A stretch of DNA of 64,000 nt from JAWPMT01 sp965215825 (GTDB lineage: Bacteria > Bacteroidota > Bacteroidia > Cytophagales > Cyclobacteriaceae): positions 310,001 through 374,000 of the forward strand of contig CBDCEM010000002.1 of NCBI GenBank assembly GCA_965215825.1, in the 5' to 3' direction. A model generated the notes under the pieces. The model did no database searches. It was not told where the DNA came from and saw only the letters and a list, made by a program, of their open reading frames with translations. The translations under genes and the position numbers were made by a program. This document shows, piece after piece, positions 10,801-18,029 of this stretch. Each line of letters starts with the position of its first letter. Within the stretch, counting starts at the first letter, position 1.

Positions 10801-11129
10801 ACCCCACTGCGGAACTAGCCAAATCCATAGAAGATACCAGAAATGCGCTGTTGGAGCTTGAGCAAAAAATGAATGGTAGCAATGCCCGGGATGAAGTAGG
10901 CGAACGCAACCCACCTGCACCTGGAGATGGTCAATTTGTGGGAATTGTTGCGATGAGCAGTACCTATGGGCCTACCGGCAATCATATCGCCGCGTTTGAA
11001 AGAGCCGTCGCTCAGCTGGCTGATGTCAAGTCCGAACTAAAAACCATTAGCGAGGAAACACTACCAGGCCTACGGTCTGCATTAAAAGAAGCAGGAGCAC
11101 CCTGGATTGAAGGAGAAGGTTTGAGATAG
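7893..11129 (+). CDS. secreted sortilin-like BNR/VPS10 beta-propeller protein
   Basis: About 1078 residues, starting at an ATG that opens a classic signal peptide (MTRFLSLTLTFCLLALGTMA). The frame extends to a GTG at 7869, which is less likely. Many Asp-box motifs (STDGGDSWKK, STDGGETWT, SENRGDDWTA and others) mark one or two BNR/sortilin-like beta-propellers over residues about 25-730. A beta-sandwich segment follows, with a glycine- and phenylalanine-rich loop near residue 875 and a helical tail. Annotation pipelines often call such proteins glycosyl hydrolase, but no sialidase RIP motif is seen, so enzymatic activity is unproven. A paralogue of the same architecture lies at 61071-64000. 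Confidence 0.85.
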   Translation: MTRFLSLTLTFCLLALGTMAQDVDSKTFAGLKFRSIGPALTSGRIADIAIHPDNENVWYVAVGSGGVWKTVNSGTTWTPIFDGQDSYSIGCITIDPNNSETIWVGTGENVGGRHVGFGDGIYVSYDGGKSWKNKGLKASEHLSKIIVHPTNPDIIWVAAQGPLWSKGGERGFYKSTDGGDSWKKTLGDSEWIGATDLLIDPRNPDVLYAATWQRHRTVAALMGGGPGSGIHKSTDGGETWTKLSSGLPAGPMGKIGLAISSFNPDQVYAVIEEIRSKGGTYMTSNQGVTWTKMSDQVSGGTGPHYYQELYASPHREGRLYLMNNVVMISDDHGKTFKAMNENKKHVDTHAMAFKKSDSNYLLFGTDGGLYETFDLTKTWKYIANLPVVQYYKVAVDDSAPFYNVYGGTQDNGSHGGPSRTANSAGIRNADWWVTLGADGHQSATEPGNPDITYGEFQQGWLWRIDQTTGETVFIQPQPQAGDPHERFNWDAPILVSPHNPTRLYFASYRVWKSENRGDDWTAISSDLTRNEERLALPIMGRTQSYDNAWDVGAMSNYNTITSLAESPIQEGLIYAGTDDGILQVTEDGGQNWRKVELSNIKGIPSTPFVNDVRADLHDANTVYLILDNHKYGDFKPYVLKSTDKGNSWTIINGNLPDRLVTWRIVQDHVKKDLLFLATEFGVYFSNDSGSKWIELTGGLPTISFRDITIQRRENDLVGASFGRGFYILDDISPLRDWDNAMHNAEATVFNTKPAHWYVPRQETYGQGNADYQAKNPAYGAVFTYYLKDKYKSLADTRKESEKDLNKNKSNVPFPGYEALDKELSQNKPMIFLTIRDTDGNVVKHVTGTNAKGFNRVAWDLTYAKRSGEKLKAGGGGGFFFGGGAKATPGTYTMTLSKVIDGVWTELSEAQAFEVIKLREGALPGKDVSEIDAFRKRFVAFQQDMTSVNTVLSQSQSLVGAMGRALSSATNPTAELAKSIEDTRNALLELEQKMNGSNARDEVGERNPPAPGDGQFVGIVAMSSTYGPTGNHIAAFERAVAQLADVKSELKTISEETLPGLRSALKEAGAPWIEGEGLR

Positions 11130-11160
11130 AGGGAAGATTCCAAACCATTAAAAAATCAGA

Positions 11161-11195
11161 AGCCAGATTGAATAAAGCGTTAATCTGGCTTTTTC
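11161..11195 (+). terminator. intrinsic terminator
   Basis: Perfect 9-bp stem AGCCAGATT (11161-11169) / AATCTGGCT (11182-11190) followed directly by TTTT, 32 bp after the BNR gene stop. The A-run on the other side means it may also work in the leftward direction. Confidence 0.8.
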
Positions 11196-11367
11196 AATTA
11201 AGTGCTACCGATTGACGTTCTTGGGCGTGGCGAAGGGAGGCTCAAACAGAAGTTCTACCCTTACTCGAGTACTACACAAATTCATGTGACTACTATGCAC
11301 TTAGGGTGCTTGGAAAATGTGGAATACGGATAGTTGAGATGGACTGGGTAGTTGTTTTAACGCCCAG

Positions 11368-12897
11368 CTAAAATCCGTAGGCTGACTGCCTGTTACCAGC
11401 TTTTTCCATTAATTCGTTTAGTCGCTGTTCTTCTGTTGACCACTCCAAAATGTTCCTTGGATATTGTTGTTTGATCATATCTCGTTCATGTCCCCAATAC
11501 CAATTATCAAATGGTTCGTTGTAAAACTCTTGTGACATTTCGTTCCGCAGACGATCCACTTGTGTACATAGAATGTCCAGAAATTCAATATATCTTCCGT
11601 AGGCTATGTCATCATCAGAGTTCAAAATAATTACATAGTCTGGAGAGTATTTCTTTATGAAGCTGTAAACCTTCTGTTCCAAGTTGATTGAATCAATTCT
11701 TTGGCTGTTCAGAGTTAAATAATCACCATAAACGTTGATTTCGATACGGTTATAGTTTTTCAAAATTCCGTTACGATACATTGGCGATTCCGAAAGTTTA
11801 AATTGTTTTCTTGTTAGGTCTATCTGTTCAGCCGAATCAAGAAAGTTCGAGAAATCTTCGGAGTAATATGGAAGTAATTTTTGAATCCCAGAGTTTCTAA
11901 ATGAGGGATAATCGGCAGGATAATGTGAGTACTTTCTTCCGGTTGAGAATTGGATTTTTCTTAATCCTGCTTTTCTAAATTCATCAAGAATTGGGGTTAT
12001 GTGTTTAATCGGAATTCGTTTATCAATATGGAGGTTAGCAGTTAGCTGATACTGTTCATAAATCGAAACCTTCCTCTGCTCATTTTTTACAGCCTGCTGT
12101 ATGTCAGATATCTGAACCTTGTTTTTGATCCAGTCGAAGAAAATAACTGGTTCTTCAATTGTAATGGTGTCCTTAACTATGTAAACATCGAACATTAGCG
12201 AACGTCGATAAATTCGTTGCTGACTTTGACTGGAAGGCTTTTTTAGATTATAAACATGTTGAGGAGAGTTACTCAGTACATTTTCGTTCAGTTTTTGAAA
12301 ATCTATAAAATTCTTAAAGCCAAAGACGATGCTCATCAATACAAAAACCAGAGTTATCCCAAGAAACCACTTTGCCTTGTTCCAACGAATTAGTCTACTC
12401 AGACTTGGCCATGAAGAATAAAATAAGATCAAGGGAAGAAGAACTAACATCAGCGGAAACTCTTTGATCAAATCGAGATCATATTGCAAGGCAAAAATTA
12501 TATACCAAATGCCAAGCATGCTTCCAAGTTTGCCAAACCAGAGGAGAAATGACCAAGTCCAAAATCCTTCGCTGTTGAGAGTTCGTCTGGCCAAAGAAAG
12601 AGTTCGCCAGTTAGTGCGTTTTATGGAGTTTTGAAGTGTGAATCTCAGTGCAATCGAAAACCCTAAAGAACAGGCAATGGCTGCATAAAAAAGATTGTAA
12701 ATGTAATTTTCAGTTGGGGTTAGTACGAGTAAAACTCTGTCTCCAAGTTGACTTGTGAAAAAACGAAAACCTTCTCGGTAGAGTTGAAAGAAGGCGTAAA
12801 AAATGTAGGCTGTTAAGATCCAAAGGAGCAGACCTCTGATCAAGTTGGTTCGGCTGAGTTCAAGCTGCGGTTTTAAGAATCCTTTGGTGAGTGTCAT
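11368..12897 (-). CDS. membrane protein with possible ExbD/TolR-like domains
   Basis: 509 residues, no confident family. The first ~190 residues hold five or six predicted membrane helices, and the remaining ~320 are soluble. Two soluble stretches resemble ExbD/TolR periplasmic domains: HIDKRIPIKHITPILDEFRK followed by AGLRKIQFST (about 290-325), and a later DYVIILNSDDDIAYGRYIEF followed by LDILCTQVDRLR. ExbD partners proton-driven motors in the cell envelope; here the many N-terminal helices are not ExbD-like. Just beyond the stop, the minus strand reads GGGCGTTA, the same core seen at the end of the cassette repeat at 14468. This may be the last cassette of the array. Confidence 0.6.
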   Translation of the reverse strand: MTLTKGFLKPQLELSRTNLIRGLLLWILTAYIFYAFFQLYREGFRFFTSQLGDRVLLVLTPTENYIYNLFYAAIACSLGFSIALRFTLQNSIKRTNWRTLSLARRTLNSEGFWTWSFLLWFGKLGSMLGIWYIIFALQYDLDLIKEFPLMLVLLPLILFYSSWPSLSRLIRWNKAKWFLGITLVFVLMSIVFGFKNFIDFQKLNENVLSNSPQHVYNLKKPSSQSQQRIYRRSLMFDVYIVKDTITIEEPVIFFDWIKNKVQISDIQQAVKNEQRKVSIYEQYQLTANLHIDKRIPIKHITPILDEFRKAGLRKIQFSTGRKYSHYPADYPSFRNSGIQKLLPYYSEDFSNFLDSAEQIDLTRKQFKLSESPMYRNGILKNYNRIEINVYGDYLTLNSQRIDSINLEQKVYSFIKKYSPDYVIILNSDDDIAYGRYIEFLDILCTQVDRLRNEMSQEFYNEPFDNWYWGHERDMIKQQYPRNILEWSTEEQRLNELMEKAGNRQSAYGF

Positions 12898-12958
12898 TCG
12901 TCATGCAGAGAATTGTTGATAACGTATTGATGAAAATTTTATTTATCTTTTGTTATGC

Positions 12959-13480
12959 TTATTTCTTGCCATGAACATAATATTCATACATCCTAATTAT
13001 TTGTTCAGAGGAAATACCTTCTGCCTGTGCTAGAGCTAAAGGATGTTCGGTTGGTTCAAGTTCAATGTATGGTCTGATTCCATCGTTTCTTAAATGAATT
13101 CTAGATTTAATGTTCTCCGTATCTTCATAAAATGGCCAAACCCAAGAAGAAAACCACCCGAACATTGGTTCGGTATTTTCTCTATCTTTTATATTGTAGA
13201 GTTCTTCGAATTTTTCAAAATTCTCTTTGCTTGACGAGACCCAAGCACCAAAACTTAAAATATCATTATATCCAATTAGTGGAATTTCTAAGCATCCTCG
13301 TACAAAAAAATGTTCATCGTCAATTACACATGTATCTGAAGTCAGAAATACTCTTTTTTCGATTTCTTCTTCGGGTATTGAGAAGTAGTAATTCGGAGCA
13401 TTACTTCCCAAGTTAGGAACTCCTTTGTGAATTTCATCACAACAAGAGCATTTGAACTCAAAGCTTCCTATTTCCGTCAT
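12959..13480 (-). CDS. DUF2199 domain protein
   Basis: A 173-residue cytosolic protein matching the DUF2199 pattern. It has an N-terminal CSCC zinc-ribbon-like pair, then VFLTSDTCVIDDEHFFVRGC, the FGAWVSSS segment and a C-terminal HPLALAQAEGIS. The function of the family is not known. The start lies 16 bp from the end of the attC-like repeat at 13497, as expected for an integron-cassette gene with almost no leader. Confidence 0.8.
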   Translation of the reverse strand: MTEIGSFEFKCSCCDEIHKGVPNLGSNAPNYYFSIPEEEIEKRVFLTSDTCVIDDEHFFVRGCLEIPLIGYNDILSFGAWVSSSKENFEKFEELYNIKDRENTEPMFGWFSSWVWPFYEDTENIKSRIHLRNDGIRPYIELEPTEHPLALAQAEGISSEQIIRMYEYYVHGKK

Positions 13481-13496
13481 CTGATTTCATTAAGCA

Positions 13497-13723
13497 TATC
13501 GCCCAAATATGGCGTTGTGGCCTCCAAGTTATCTTAACCACGATAAAAGTAGCTTATCTGCCAGTGCATTCAAAGTATCAAACTGGCACTGCGCCATTCC
13601 AGATAAAAAACTCCCACGAGCGGAAGATTGTAGAAAGCACAACAGTTTCTTGGCAGCAGAGAAGCGGTTTGGTCGGCATTTGCTTTCAGATCAGTAAGTA
13701 AGGCCATTCGCTATCGCCTGTTA
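13497..13723 (-). repeat. attC-like cassette recombination site, copy 1
   Basis: Imperfect ~227-bp element, about four-fifths similar by eye to 14468-14695. On the minus strand it begins at the stop codon of the upstream gene with TAACAGGCGATAGCG and ATGGCC, and ends with GGCC, CAACGCCATAT and TTGGGCGAT. The two ends are imperfect inverted copies. Inside, GCTTATCTGCCA near 13552 pairs imperfectly with a TGGCAGCAGAGAAGC segment near 13650. A long foldable hairpin with TAAC-type and GGGCGTTA-type ends is the plan of integron attC sites such as VCRs; the outer end of this copy is degenerate (GGGCGATA). Confidence 0.6.
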
Positions 13724-14455
13724 CATACCGTTATTATCGTAGTACATTTCAATGAGAGAGAAAGCCAGTTTTGGGATTTGTTGTCGGAGTTCCTTGGTTT
13801 GATTCGGTATTGATTGAAGTTTTTCTTTTAGTTCAATGTACATTGGATGCTTGATACGTGACGTTACATATTCTACAGCTTTTAATTGAGCTTCGAATTC
13901 TTTTTTCAGTTGTTCCGTGTTTGCAGATGTCTTATCCATAAATTCTAAGCCAAATCTCAGAAGTTCGTTGGATGAAAACGAGTTAAGCCTTGATTCAAGA
14001 AAATCCATTCCAACTGATGAGTAATCGTCAATAAAAAGTGCCATTGCTTTTGCGACGGAACTAACCCTACCATTGTGAGAATAATATGAGAATGCTGGTT
14101 CATCCAGAGAAGCAATTCCTGCCCCGTGTTTAAGTTCAAGAAGGTCGAGATGATTACTTAATACTCCAGTTTGATAGTTACTAGTGAACCGATAAGTTGG
14201 GTTGAAGTTCGAGGATAATGAGCAACAAATAACCTCTTCTTTAAGTGAGAAATTGATATGCAAATCTTCGTAAATTGGATATCGTCCAAAGTTTCGGATT
14301 CGTTTGAAATGGTATGCTGAGTTTTTGTACTGGTCAAATTCAAAGTCTGGTAATTTGACTTCCATGCGTTCGATGAGAAGCTTCTTAAATTCCCCTCTTT
14401 TGAGTTCAGGGCTTTCAGCCATTATTTTATCTGTGAGTTTGTTGAACCAGTTCAA
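13721..14455 (-). CDS. hypothetical protein carried as a cassette
   Basis: 244 residues, no recognised family. No signal peptide or membrane segment is evident. It starts with an amphipathic helix, has a mixed alpha/beta middle (LHINFSLKEEVICCSLSSNF) and ends in a long helical region rich in Lys and Glu. It is enclosed by two copies of the attC-like repeat: only ~12 bp separates its start from one copy, and its TAA stop forms the first bases of the other. That layout is the strongest clue to its origin as a mobile gene cassette. Confidence 0.65.
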   Translation of the reverse strand: MNWFNKLTDKIMAESPELKRGEFKKLLIERMEVKLPDFEFDQYKNSAYHFKRIRNFGRYPIYEDLHINFSLKEEVICCSLSSNFNPTYRFTSNYQTGVLSNHLDLLELKHGAGIASLDEPAFSYYSHNGRVSSVAKAMALFIDDYSSVGMDFLESRLNSFSSNELLRFGLEFMDKTSANTEQLKKEFEAQLKAVEYVTSRIKHPMYIELKEKLQSIPNQTKELRQQIPKLAFSLIEMYYDNNGM

Positions 14456-14467
14456 TTGCGCAGTAAT

Positions 14468-14695
14468 GGTATGTAACGCCCAGATATGGCGCTGTGGCCT
14501 CCGAGCTTAATTAATTGCGATGAAGTTAGCTTATCTGCCGGTGCATTCAAAGTATCTAATTGGCACTACGCCACACAGATTAAAAACTCCCACGAGCTGA
14601 AGAGAGTAGAAAGCACTTCAATTTCCTGGCGGCAGATAAGCGGGATGTTTTGCAGACACTTTGCAGGTGGCTAAGTAAGGCCATGCGCAATAGTA
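14468..14695 (-). repeat. attC-like cassette recombination site, copy 2
   Basis: Second copy of the ~225-bp foldable repeat. GCTTATCTGCCG (14529-14540) and CGGCAGATAAGC (14630-14641) form a perfect 12-bp internal inverted repeat. The gene-proximal end reads, on the minus strand, CAGCGCCATATCTGGGCGTT then ACATACC; this is the mirror of GGTATGTAAC at the start of copy 1. The distal end matches copy 1 up to about 14695 and then diverges, next to the IS110-type element, suggesting the element inserted into or beside this site. Confidence 0.6.
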
Positions 14696-14706
14696 TCCAT
14701 GTAATG

Positions 14707-14747
14707 ATCTCAAGGTAGTGGTTATCTAATAATAAAACCCTTGAGAT
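14707..14747 (+). promoter_or_regulatory. hairpin covering the transposase start region
   Basis: Perfect 9-bp inverted repeat ATCTCAAGG (14707-14715) / CCTTGAGAT (14739-14747) ending one base before the transposase ATG at 14749. In a transcript it would hide the ribosome-binding region. It could limit transposase translation, or be part of a left-end structured RNA. Confidence 0.55.
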
Positions 14748-14748
14748 T

Positions 14749-15816
14749 ATGAAAAAGGAATCACTAACATTTGAAAATTTAGTACTTTATGTGGGCATTG
14801 ATGTCCACAAAAAACAATGGTCAGTATCAATCTTCACAGGCCAGATTCATCACAGAACATTTAGTCAGGCACCTTTCCCTGAGGTATTACAAACCTATCT
14901 AGAGGCTCATTTTCCCGGAGCTGAGATACATTGTGCCTATGAAGCTACTCGTTTCGGTTTTTGGATCGCTAGAGAGCTGATATCGTTCGGCTACACATGT
15001 TTAGTTGTGAATCCAGCTGATATCCCATCTACACATCAGGAAACACAGAATAAGACGGATCAAATTGACAGTCGGAAGATTGCCAAAGCATTACAAGCTG
15101 GCTTACTTACAGGGAGCTATATCCCATCTGAGGAGCTGGAAGGAGATCGCCAATTGTTTCGATACCGAAAACGACTTTGGAGTGACCTGGTAAGGGTGAA
15201 GAATAGGATCAAAGGCACACTAGCCTTTGCAGGTATCCCTATCCCTGTTGAATACGATAATCCCTTCTGGACCAAGGCTTTTCTCAGCTGGTTGCAGGAA
15301 GTGACTATGCCCTCTAAATCCGGAAGAGATACATTAGACTTATTACTCGAGCAATACGACCGAATCTATAAACATCATCTTGAAGTCTCCCGGAAAGTCA
15401 GGTACCTAGCCAAATGTAGCAGGTATGCATCGAGTATTGATCTGCTTAAAAGTATCCCTGGCATTGGCCCATTGACCTCTATTCAGCTCATGGTTGAGTT
15501 GGGAGATATAACGCGCTTCCCTTGTTTCAAAAAACTCAACAGTTTTGTGGGTTTCAAGCCAACAACTTACAGCAGTGGAGAGCACGACTGGAAAGGTCAT
15601 CTGACCAACAGAAAACACAATGCGTTGAGGAGTTCATTGATTGAGTGTGCCTGGCAAACGATACAGAAGGATCCAGTAATGCTTGTCAAGTATGAGGAAT
15701 TGATCAAACGAATGACCAAGAAAAGAGCGGCAGTGGTGATTGCAAGAAAGTTACTATCCCGGATATATCATGTGCTCAAATTTGAGGAACCCTATGAATT
15801 GGGTAGAGTATCATAA
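14749..15816 (+). CDS. IS110-family transposase (DEDD recombinase)
   Basis: 355 residues. The N-terminal RuvC-like DEDD domain shows VGIDVHKKQW (first Asp), CAYEATRFG (Glu) and KTDQIDSRKIAKAL (two Asp). The C-terminal Transposase_20 domain shows LKSIPGIGPLTSIQLMVELG and a serine-bearing segment FVGFKPTTYSSGEHDWKGHL. This family recombines DNA using a structured bridge RNA made from the element's own non-coding end. Full length with all motifs, so probably active. Confidence 0.93.
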   Translation: MKKESLTFENLVLYVGIDVHKKQWSVSIFTGQIHHRTFSQAPFPEVLQTYLEAHFPGAEIHCAYEATRFGFWIARELISFGYTCLVVNPADIPSTHQETQNKTDQIDSRKIAKALQAGLLTGSYIPSEELEGDRQLFRYRKRLWSDLVRVKNRIKGTLAFAGIPIPVEYDNPFWTKAFLSWLQEVTMPSKSGRDTLDLLLEQYDRIYKHHLEVSRKVRYLAKCSRYASSIDLLKSIPGIGPLTSIQLMVELGDITRFPCFKKLNSFVGFKPTTYSSGEHDWKGHLTNRKHNALRSSLIECAWQTIQKDPVMLVKYEELIKRMTKKRAAVVIARKLLSRIYHVLKFEEPYELGRVS

Positions 15817-15863
15817 CTGCTTCAGCACCAGAAAATAGAAAAAGCACTTACCCATAAGACCTT

Positions 15864-15928
15864 GCCTTGACCACTTAACAAACGCTGAGTCTCGAACTCT
15901 TTTGCTTAGTCTGTGGCAAGGCATTTTT
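15864..15928 (+). ncRNA. structured segment downstream of the transposase (bridge-RNA candidate or terminator)
   Basis: GCCTTGACCAC (15864-15874) pairs with GTGGCAAGGC (15913-15922) with one bulged base. Inside is a small GAGT/ACTC hairpin, and ATTTTT follows. It lies ~50 bp after the transposase stop. In IS1111-type elements the bridge RNA is encoded at the right end, so this is a candidate; a plain intrinsic terminator is the simpler reading. By-eye folding only. Confidence 0.35.
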
Positions 15929-16340
15929 ACCTACTAATCTGATAACTGTGGCCTAATCTGGGATCACTAATGGAAGTCTGTAAGGTTATTTTCTTCTTCA
16001 AAAGGTGCAAAAAGTATTCATGACTGTAAAGGACAAGGCGAGTGACCATTCCATTACGCCATCCTTGCTCCGCCGTAGCTCCGCGAAGGAGAGAGGCGAA
16101 TTACATGCTCATCCTTGACAGAAATGCCTACTTTTTCTAGTCCGCTGTTTGAAGAAAATCGGGCCAGAAGAAGAAAATAGGAGGTTTTTCAGTACTTTTA
16201 TTTAACCTTCCACGCCGTGAGATCATTCATGGAAGCGTTTGTTGTCGGTACTAAACGCACCCTTGGTCAATAAAATTAGTACAATCTGATTTAGAAACCA
16301 TTTTCTGCCAAGAAAAGGTTAATCAGGAGGAAACTGGCAT
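15929..16340. other. non-coding stretch with short repeats
   Basis: No supported gene. Noted items are a direct repeat GCTCCGC (16067-16073 and 16078-16084) inside a G+C-rich patch unlike the surrounding DNA, and one copy of a 27-bp dispersed repeat at 16291-16317. The true right end of the IS110-type element may lie in this stretch. Confidence 0.5.
16291..16317 (+). repeat. 27-bp dispersed repeat, copy 1
   Basis: Identical over 27 bases to 21313-21339, 5 kb away. The core TTTTCTGCCAAGAAAA can form a 6-bp hairpin with loop GCCA. Both copies lie in gene-free DNA. Confidence 0.75.
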
Positions 16341-16341
16341 A

Positions 16342-16530
16342 ACGCTCTAGGTGAGGATGAATTTGGATAAAGATCGATAATCTCGGGAACGAGTGTGAAT
16401 GCTTCGACTCTTAGACAGGCTCAGAGCTCAGCATGACGCTCTAGGTGAGGATGAATTCCGATAAAGATCGATAATCACGGCAATGAACGGGAAGAGATTC
16501 TTCGACTCTTCGACAAGCTCAGAACTCAGC
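16342..16530. repeat. two tandem ~94-bp intergenic repeat units
   Basis: Both units start ACGCTCTAGGTGAGGATGAA (16342 and 16436), continue with GATAAAGATCGATAAT, and end in a block of the type CTTCGACTCTTCGACAAGCT and CAGA. The end block is the widespread REP-like element whose complement reads TGAGCTTGTCGAAG. A third partial copy lies at 23597-23650. The array sits directly behind the sulfatase stop codon. Confidence 0.8.
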
Positions 16531-16532
16531 GC

Positions 16533-18029
16533 TCAATCTGACTTCATTAAAGCCTTTGACTTAAACGATTTGAGCAACTTACGCATTTCAATCAATTGCG
16601 CCTCGTAGGAGGGGTTATGAGACAGGTTGTTGTGTTCTTCCGGATCGCTACCATGATGATATAGTTCTTCTCCTTCTGAGGTTTTAGCGTCGCCCCAACG
16701 TGTATATCTCCAATCTTCCGTGCGTACGGAAGCTGCTTTTCCCTTGTAGGAGACCGTATAGGCAGCTGCCGGTTTTTCAATGGGTAGGCCTTTAGTAAGG
16801 TAGGACGCGTAGCTTTTGCCTTGTAGTATTTCGGGTTGTTGTTCAGACAAACCGCACAATCCAGACAAGGTAGGATACAGATCAATTAATTCAGTTACCG
16901 TCTCACAGATCTGACCATGATTCCTTTTGTTGAAAGGATTTGAAATGATCATCGGTACCCGAATACTTCCTTCCCAAAGACTGACTTTTGACCAGCAGTC
17001 ATGCTCACCCAGGTTATAGCCATGATCTGAAATGAATACGACGATGGTATTGTCCTTTAACCCCAAATCCTCTAATGCATCCATCAGTCTCCCTACTTGT
17101 TGGTCCATGAAACGAATGCTGGCCATATAAGCACTGATGGTTTGCTTTTTCTGAGCATTGTCCATCTTCCATGATAGACCATTTTGTCTTCTTAAGGCCA
17201 TTTCGGGTACGTGATCACCAATGACGACCTCAGGAATTTCCATCTCCCCTTCGGGATAGGGTTCATAACAATTTTCAGGGGCAATAAAGGGCACATGGGG
17301 TCGAACTAAACCGACCGACAGGAAAAATGGAGATTGGGGTTTTACCTTGACTTTATTGGTGGCGTTCTCTGGTATTTGTCCGGCGCGGCTTTCAAGAAGG
17401 GCAATGGCCTGACTGGTAGCCACATAATCCGTCTGAGTGAATTCCGTTCCATCCTTGAGGATCATTCGCGAGAAGTTTCCTCCGTAGTGGGAGCTGCCAG
17501 GAGAAAGTAATTCAAGTTTTCCTCTGCTCTGGGTTTCCGGTCCAAGCACATTATAAGCATAATCCCACGAATCAGGATCATCATCTCCAGCTTCTCCACG
17601 TTCAATTCCTCCTGGGACTCCCATGTGAAAAATCTTTGAAACACGGGCGGTATAATATCCCTGCTCACGAAAGAAACCTGCAAGGGTGGGATGATTGGAT
17701 AATGATGGATTGCTCCCTCTGTAACTGCCAACCACATGTTGATTGGAAAGCACGCCGTTTGTCTCGGGGTAAAGACCACTCATCAAGGAGGCTCTCGAGG
17801 GGCCACACAAGGGGTATTGACTGTATGCCCGATTAAATTTCACTCCTTGGGCTGCAAGTCGTGATAAATTGGGCGTATGGCTTTCGGAATCAATATAGGG
17901 TCCAATGCTTGTATTTAAGTCATCTGAAATGATGAACAACACATTCGGTTGCTCCTGGCCCAGAGTGGTCAACCCAGATAGCAACAGCAGGTAACCCACA
18001 AGTATTAATTTGATTTTGTTAGTGATCAT
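16533..18029 (-). CDS. secreted formylglycine-dependent sulfatase (iduronate-2-sulfatase-like)
   Basis: 498 residues with an N-terminal signal peptide (to about GLTTLGQEQ). The metal-binding start VLFIISDDLN and the CGPSRASLMSGLYP signature are intact, with Cys75 as the residue converted to formylglycine in this C-x-P-S-R class. Later metal and substrate motifs include VFISDHGYNLGEHDCWSK. These enzymes remove sulfate esters, usually from sulfated polysaccharides; the closest type by motif is iduronate-2-sulfatase-like. The matching sulfatase-maturating enzyme is not in the window. It stands alone between repeat-rich stretches. Confidence 0.9.
   Translation of the reverse strand: MITNKIKLILVGYLLLLSGLTTLGQEQPNVLFIISDDLNTSIGPYIDSESHTPNLSRLAAQGVKFNRAYSQYPLCGPSRASLMSGLYPETNGVLSNQHVVGSYRGSNPSLSNHPTLAGFFREQGYYTARVSKIFHMGVPGGIERGEAGDDDPDSWDYAYNVLGPETQSRGKLELLSPGSSHYGGNFSRMILKDGTEFTQTDYVATSQAIALLESRAGQIPENATNKVKVKPQSPFFLSVGLVRPHVPFIAPENCYEPYPEGEMEIPEVVIGDHVPEMALRRQNGLSWKMDNAQKKQTISAYMASIRFMDQQVGRLMDALEDLGLKDNTIVVFISDHGYNLGEHDCWSKVSLWEGSIRVPMIISNPFNKRNHGQICETVTELIDLYPTLSGLCGLSEQQPEILQGKSYASYLTKGLPIEKPAAAYTVSYKGKAASVRTEDWRYTRWGDAKTSEGEELYHHGSDPEEHNNLSHNPSYEAQLIEMRKLLKSFKSKALMKSD

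Larger units (their letters stand above)
14696..15930 (+). mobile_element. IS110/IS1111-family insertion sequence (ends approximate)
   Basis: The element contains one DEDD transposase gene with short left and longer right non-coding flanks. The left edge is set where the attC-like repeat loses similarity (~14695). The right edge is not determined; 15930 simply includes the structured segment 15864-15928. No long terminal inverted repeats or target duplication were found, as expected for IS110 elements. One subgroup of IS1111 elements is known to insert into integron attC sites, which fits this location. Confidence 0.6.

Noticed and set aside
11300..14750. Integron integrase gene
   Set aside because: No tyrosine-recombinase frame with an R-H-R-Y pattern is present in the region; only the IS110-type transposase is found.
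16592..16885. 97-codon leftward frame inside the sulfatase gene
   Set aside because: Same-strand out-of-frame shadow of the sulfatase, with no domain pattern.
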